Source of the DNA: Thermoproteota archaeon
GTDB taxonomy: Archaea > Korarchaeota > Korarchaeia > Korarchaeales > Korarchaeaceae
DNA length: 5,459 bases
Assembly: GCA_021158805.1 (NCBI GenBank)
Contig: JAGGTZ010000114.1
Coordinates: forward strand, 1 to 5,459
Reading direction: 5' to 3'
Shown: positions 4,760 to 5,459 of the stretch, one piece after another
How positions within the stretch are numbered: the first letter of the stretch is position 1
How the letters are laid out: every line of letters begins with the position of its first letter
Translations under genes and position numbers: made by a program
Notes under the pieces: generated by a model
Seen by the model: the letters and a program-made list of their open reading frames with translations, nothing else
The model's database searches: none
What the model was told of the DNA's origin: nothing

Positions 4760-5434
4760 ATGGAAGATCATAAATCGTTAGTGGAGAGGCTCGTTAGGAT
4801 AGGGGTAATAAAGTCCGAGAAGGTAAGGAGGGCTGCAGAGAGAGTCAAAAGGCATCTATTTGTCCCAAAAAAGTATAAGGATATGGCATATGCAGATACT
4901 CCGCTACCTATAGGGGAAGGACAGACCATAAGTGCTCCTCACATGGTATTTATGATGAACGAACTCTTAGATTTAGAGATAGGCCATAGGGTCATAGAGA
5001 TTGGGGCTGGGAGCGGATATCACGCTGCTACAATAGCAGAGATAGTAGCCCCTATCGATGAACCACCTGATAAGTGGGGTTATGTAGTTACGGTCGAGAT
5101 AAACCCAACCCTCTCGACTCAAGCCTACTACAACCTAAAGGAGGCAGGTTACTTAGGCAGGGTTCACGTCATTAACATGGATGGAAGCGCAGGGATTCCC
5201 CTATTAGACGAGGTAGACCGTATTTTAGTCACTGCCGCTGCTCCTGACGTTCCTGGACCACTATTCGCACAGTTAAAGGAGGGGGGAAAGATGGTCATCC
5301 CCATCGGTCCACCCGGGGGATTCTTTTATGGGCAGGAGTTATTCGTTGTGGAGAAGAAAAATGGCCGTATGATAAAGAGAAGGGTAACTGAAGTAGCGTT
5401 TGTTCCCCTGAGGGGGAGATATGGATGGAGCTGA
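4760..5434 (+). CDS. pcm: Protein-L-isoaspartate O-methyltransferase
   Basis: The 224-aa enzyme transfers a methyl group from S-adenosylmethionine to L-isoaspartyl residues formed by deamidation or isomerisation, starting repair of damaged proteins in the cytoplasm. That activity matters in hot environments. Motifs in order: VPKKYKDMAYADTPLPIGEG then QTISAPHMV (55-63), with S58/H61 in the substrate-binding loop region; the SAM-binding VIEIGAGSGYHAATIAE (78-94); the acidic post-motif I VVTVEIN (109-115); MDGSAGIP (140-147); and DRILVTAAAPDVP (153-165). Length fits the family. It is divergent from the DUF371 gene and appears leaderless. Its last 10 nt overlap the start of bud32, which implies cotranscription and coupled translation of protein-repair and tRNA-modification functions. 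Confidence 0.95.
   Translation: MEDHKSLVERLVRIGVIKSEKVRRAAERVKRHLFVPKKYKDMAYADTPLPIGEGQTISAPHMVFMMNELLDLEIGHRVIEIGAGSGYHAATIAEIVAPIDEPPDKWGYVVTVEINPTLSTQAYYNLKEAGYLGRVHVINMDGSAGIPLLDEVDRILVTAAAPDVPGPLFAQLKEGGKMVIPIGPPGGFFYGQELFVVEKKNGRMIKRRVTEVAFVPLRGRYGWS
4771..4777 (-). promoter_or_regulatory. TATA-like box for leaderless DUF371 gene
   Basis: On the - strand this reads CGATTTA, followed by TGA, centred about 26 nt upstream of the ATG at 4747 and lying within the first codons of pcm. It supports the shorter DUF371 start. The two promoters of this divergent pair would thus overlap each other's coding regions. Confidence 0.4.
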
Positions 5435-5459
5435 TATACAAGGGGGCTGAAGCCGAGCT
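5425..5459 (+). CDS. bud32: KEOPS complex kinase Bud32, N-terminal fragment
   Basis: Only 11 complete codons are present (MELIYKGAEAE, then CT beginning the next codon, necessarily Leu), and the gene runs off the window. The E-L-I-x-x-GAEA start is the characteristic N-terminus of archaeal Bud32, the small atypical kinase/ATPase of the KEOPS complex that makes t6A on ANN-decoding tRNAs. The ATG at 5425 lies inside the end of pcm (10-nt overlap, different frame) and has a purine-rich GAGGGGG at 5410-5416. The nearby ATG at 5421 is in a frame that closes after nine codons. Identification rests on a short stretch, but the match is distinctive. Confidence 0.75.
   Translation, partial: MELIYKGAEAE

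Noticed and set aside
4748..4771. Longer DUF371 start at 4771
   Set aside because: It adds MIFHLHSH, which the family normally lacks, overlaps the pcm start, and has a less well placed TATA-like element.
1..5459. Recent mobile element or island boundary separating the loose left genes from the compact right genes
   Set aside because: No transposase, integrase, tRNA, terminal repeats or attachment-like duplication seen. The left genes use CGT/CGA arginine codons slightly more often, but the sample is too small to argue for transfer.

Overview
The window looks like a crenarchaeal chromosome segment, most likely from Sulfolobales or a close relative. The reasons are the informational genes of archaeal type (Pth2-class peptidyl-tRNA hydrolase, TruD/aPus7, a DUF371 protein, protein-L-isoaspartate methyltransferase, and the first codons of the KEOPS kinase Bud32), Arg codons dominated by AGG/AGA, frequent ATA, 4-nt stop/start overlaps, and TATA-like boxes 25-30 nt upstream of starts, some apparently leaderless. 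The order-level placement is inferred from style and content, not from a database search.

Left part (1-1836), accessory and loosely packed: three short genes on the + strand, each with its own leader. The first encodes an exported 187-aa protein with a PepSY-like C-terminal region and a CX4C tail. The second encodes a membrane-anchored winged-helix regulator (two TM segments, then a C-terminal wHTH). The third encodes a small membrane-anchored protein whose frame is broken. Its two halves join exactly by a -1 shift at an in-phase GGGAAAA heptamer (1533-1539), giving a 105-aa product whose C-terminus resembles that of the first protein. This is either programmed -1 frameshifting, a one-base deletion, or a homopolymer sequencing error. 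The intergenic stretches carry short inverted and direct repeats beside TATA-like boxes that look like operators.

Central part (1837-4336), a compact + strand operon: a GT4-type glycosyltransferase, pth2 and truD, each pair overlapping by 4 nt (ATGA, GTGA), so translational coupling is likely. The last two act on tRNA; the glycosyltransferase probably acts on lipid or glycan at the membrane.

Right part (4337-5459): a DUF371 gene on the - strand meets truD tail to tail with no spacer, and lies head to head with pcm. If DUF371 starts at 4747 rather than 4771, both it and pcm have a TATA-like element about 26 nt upstream of the start, each lying inside the other gene. pcm overlaps the start of bud32 by 10 nt; bud32 runs off the window.

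No tRNA, rRNA, CRISPR array, insertion sequence or transposase was recognised. The best candidates for something new are the frameshift gene and the three-gene membrane/secreted cassette around it.
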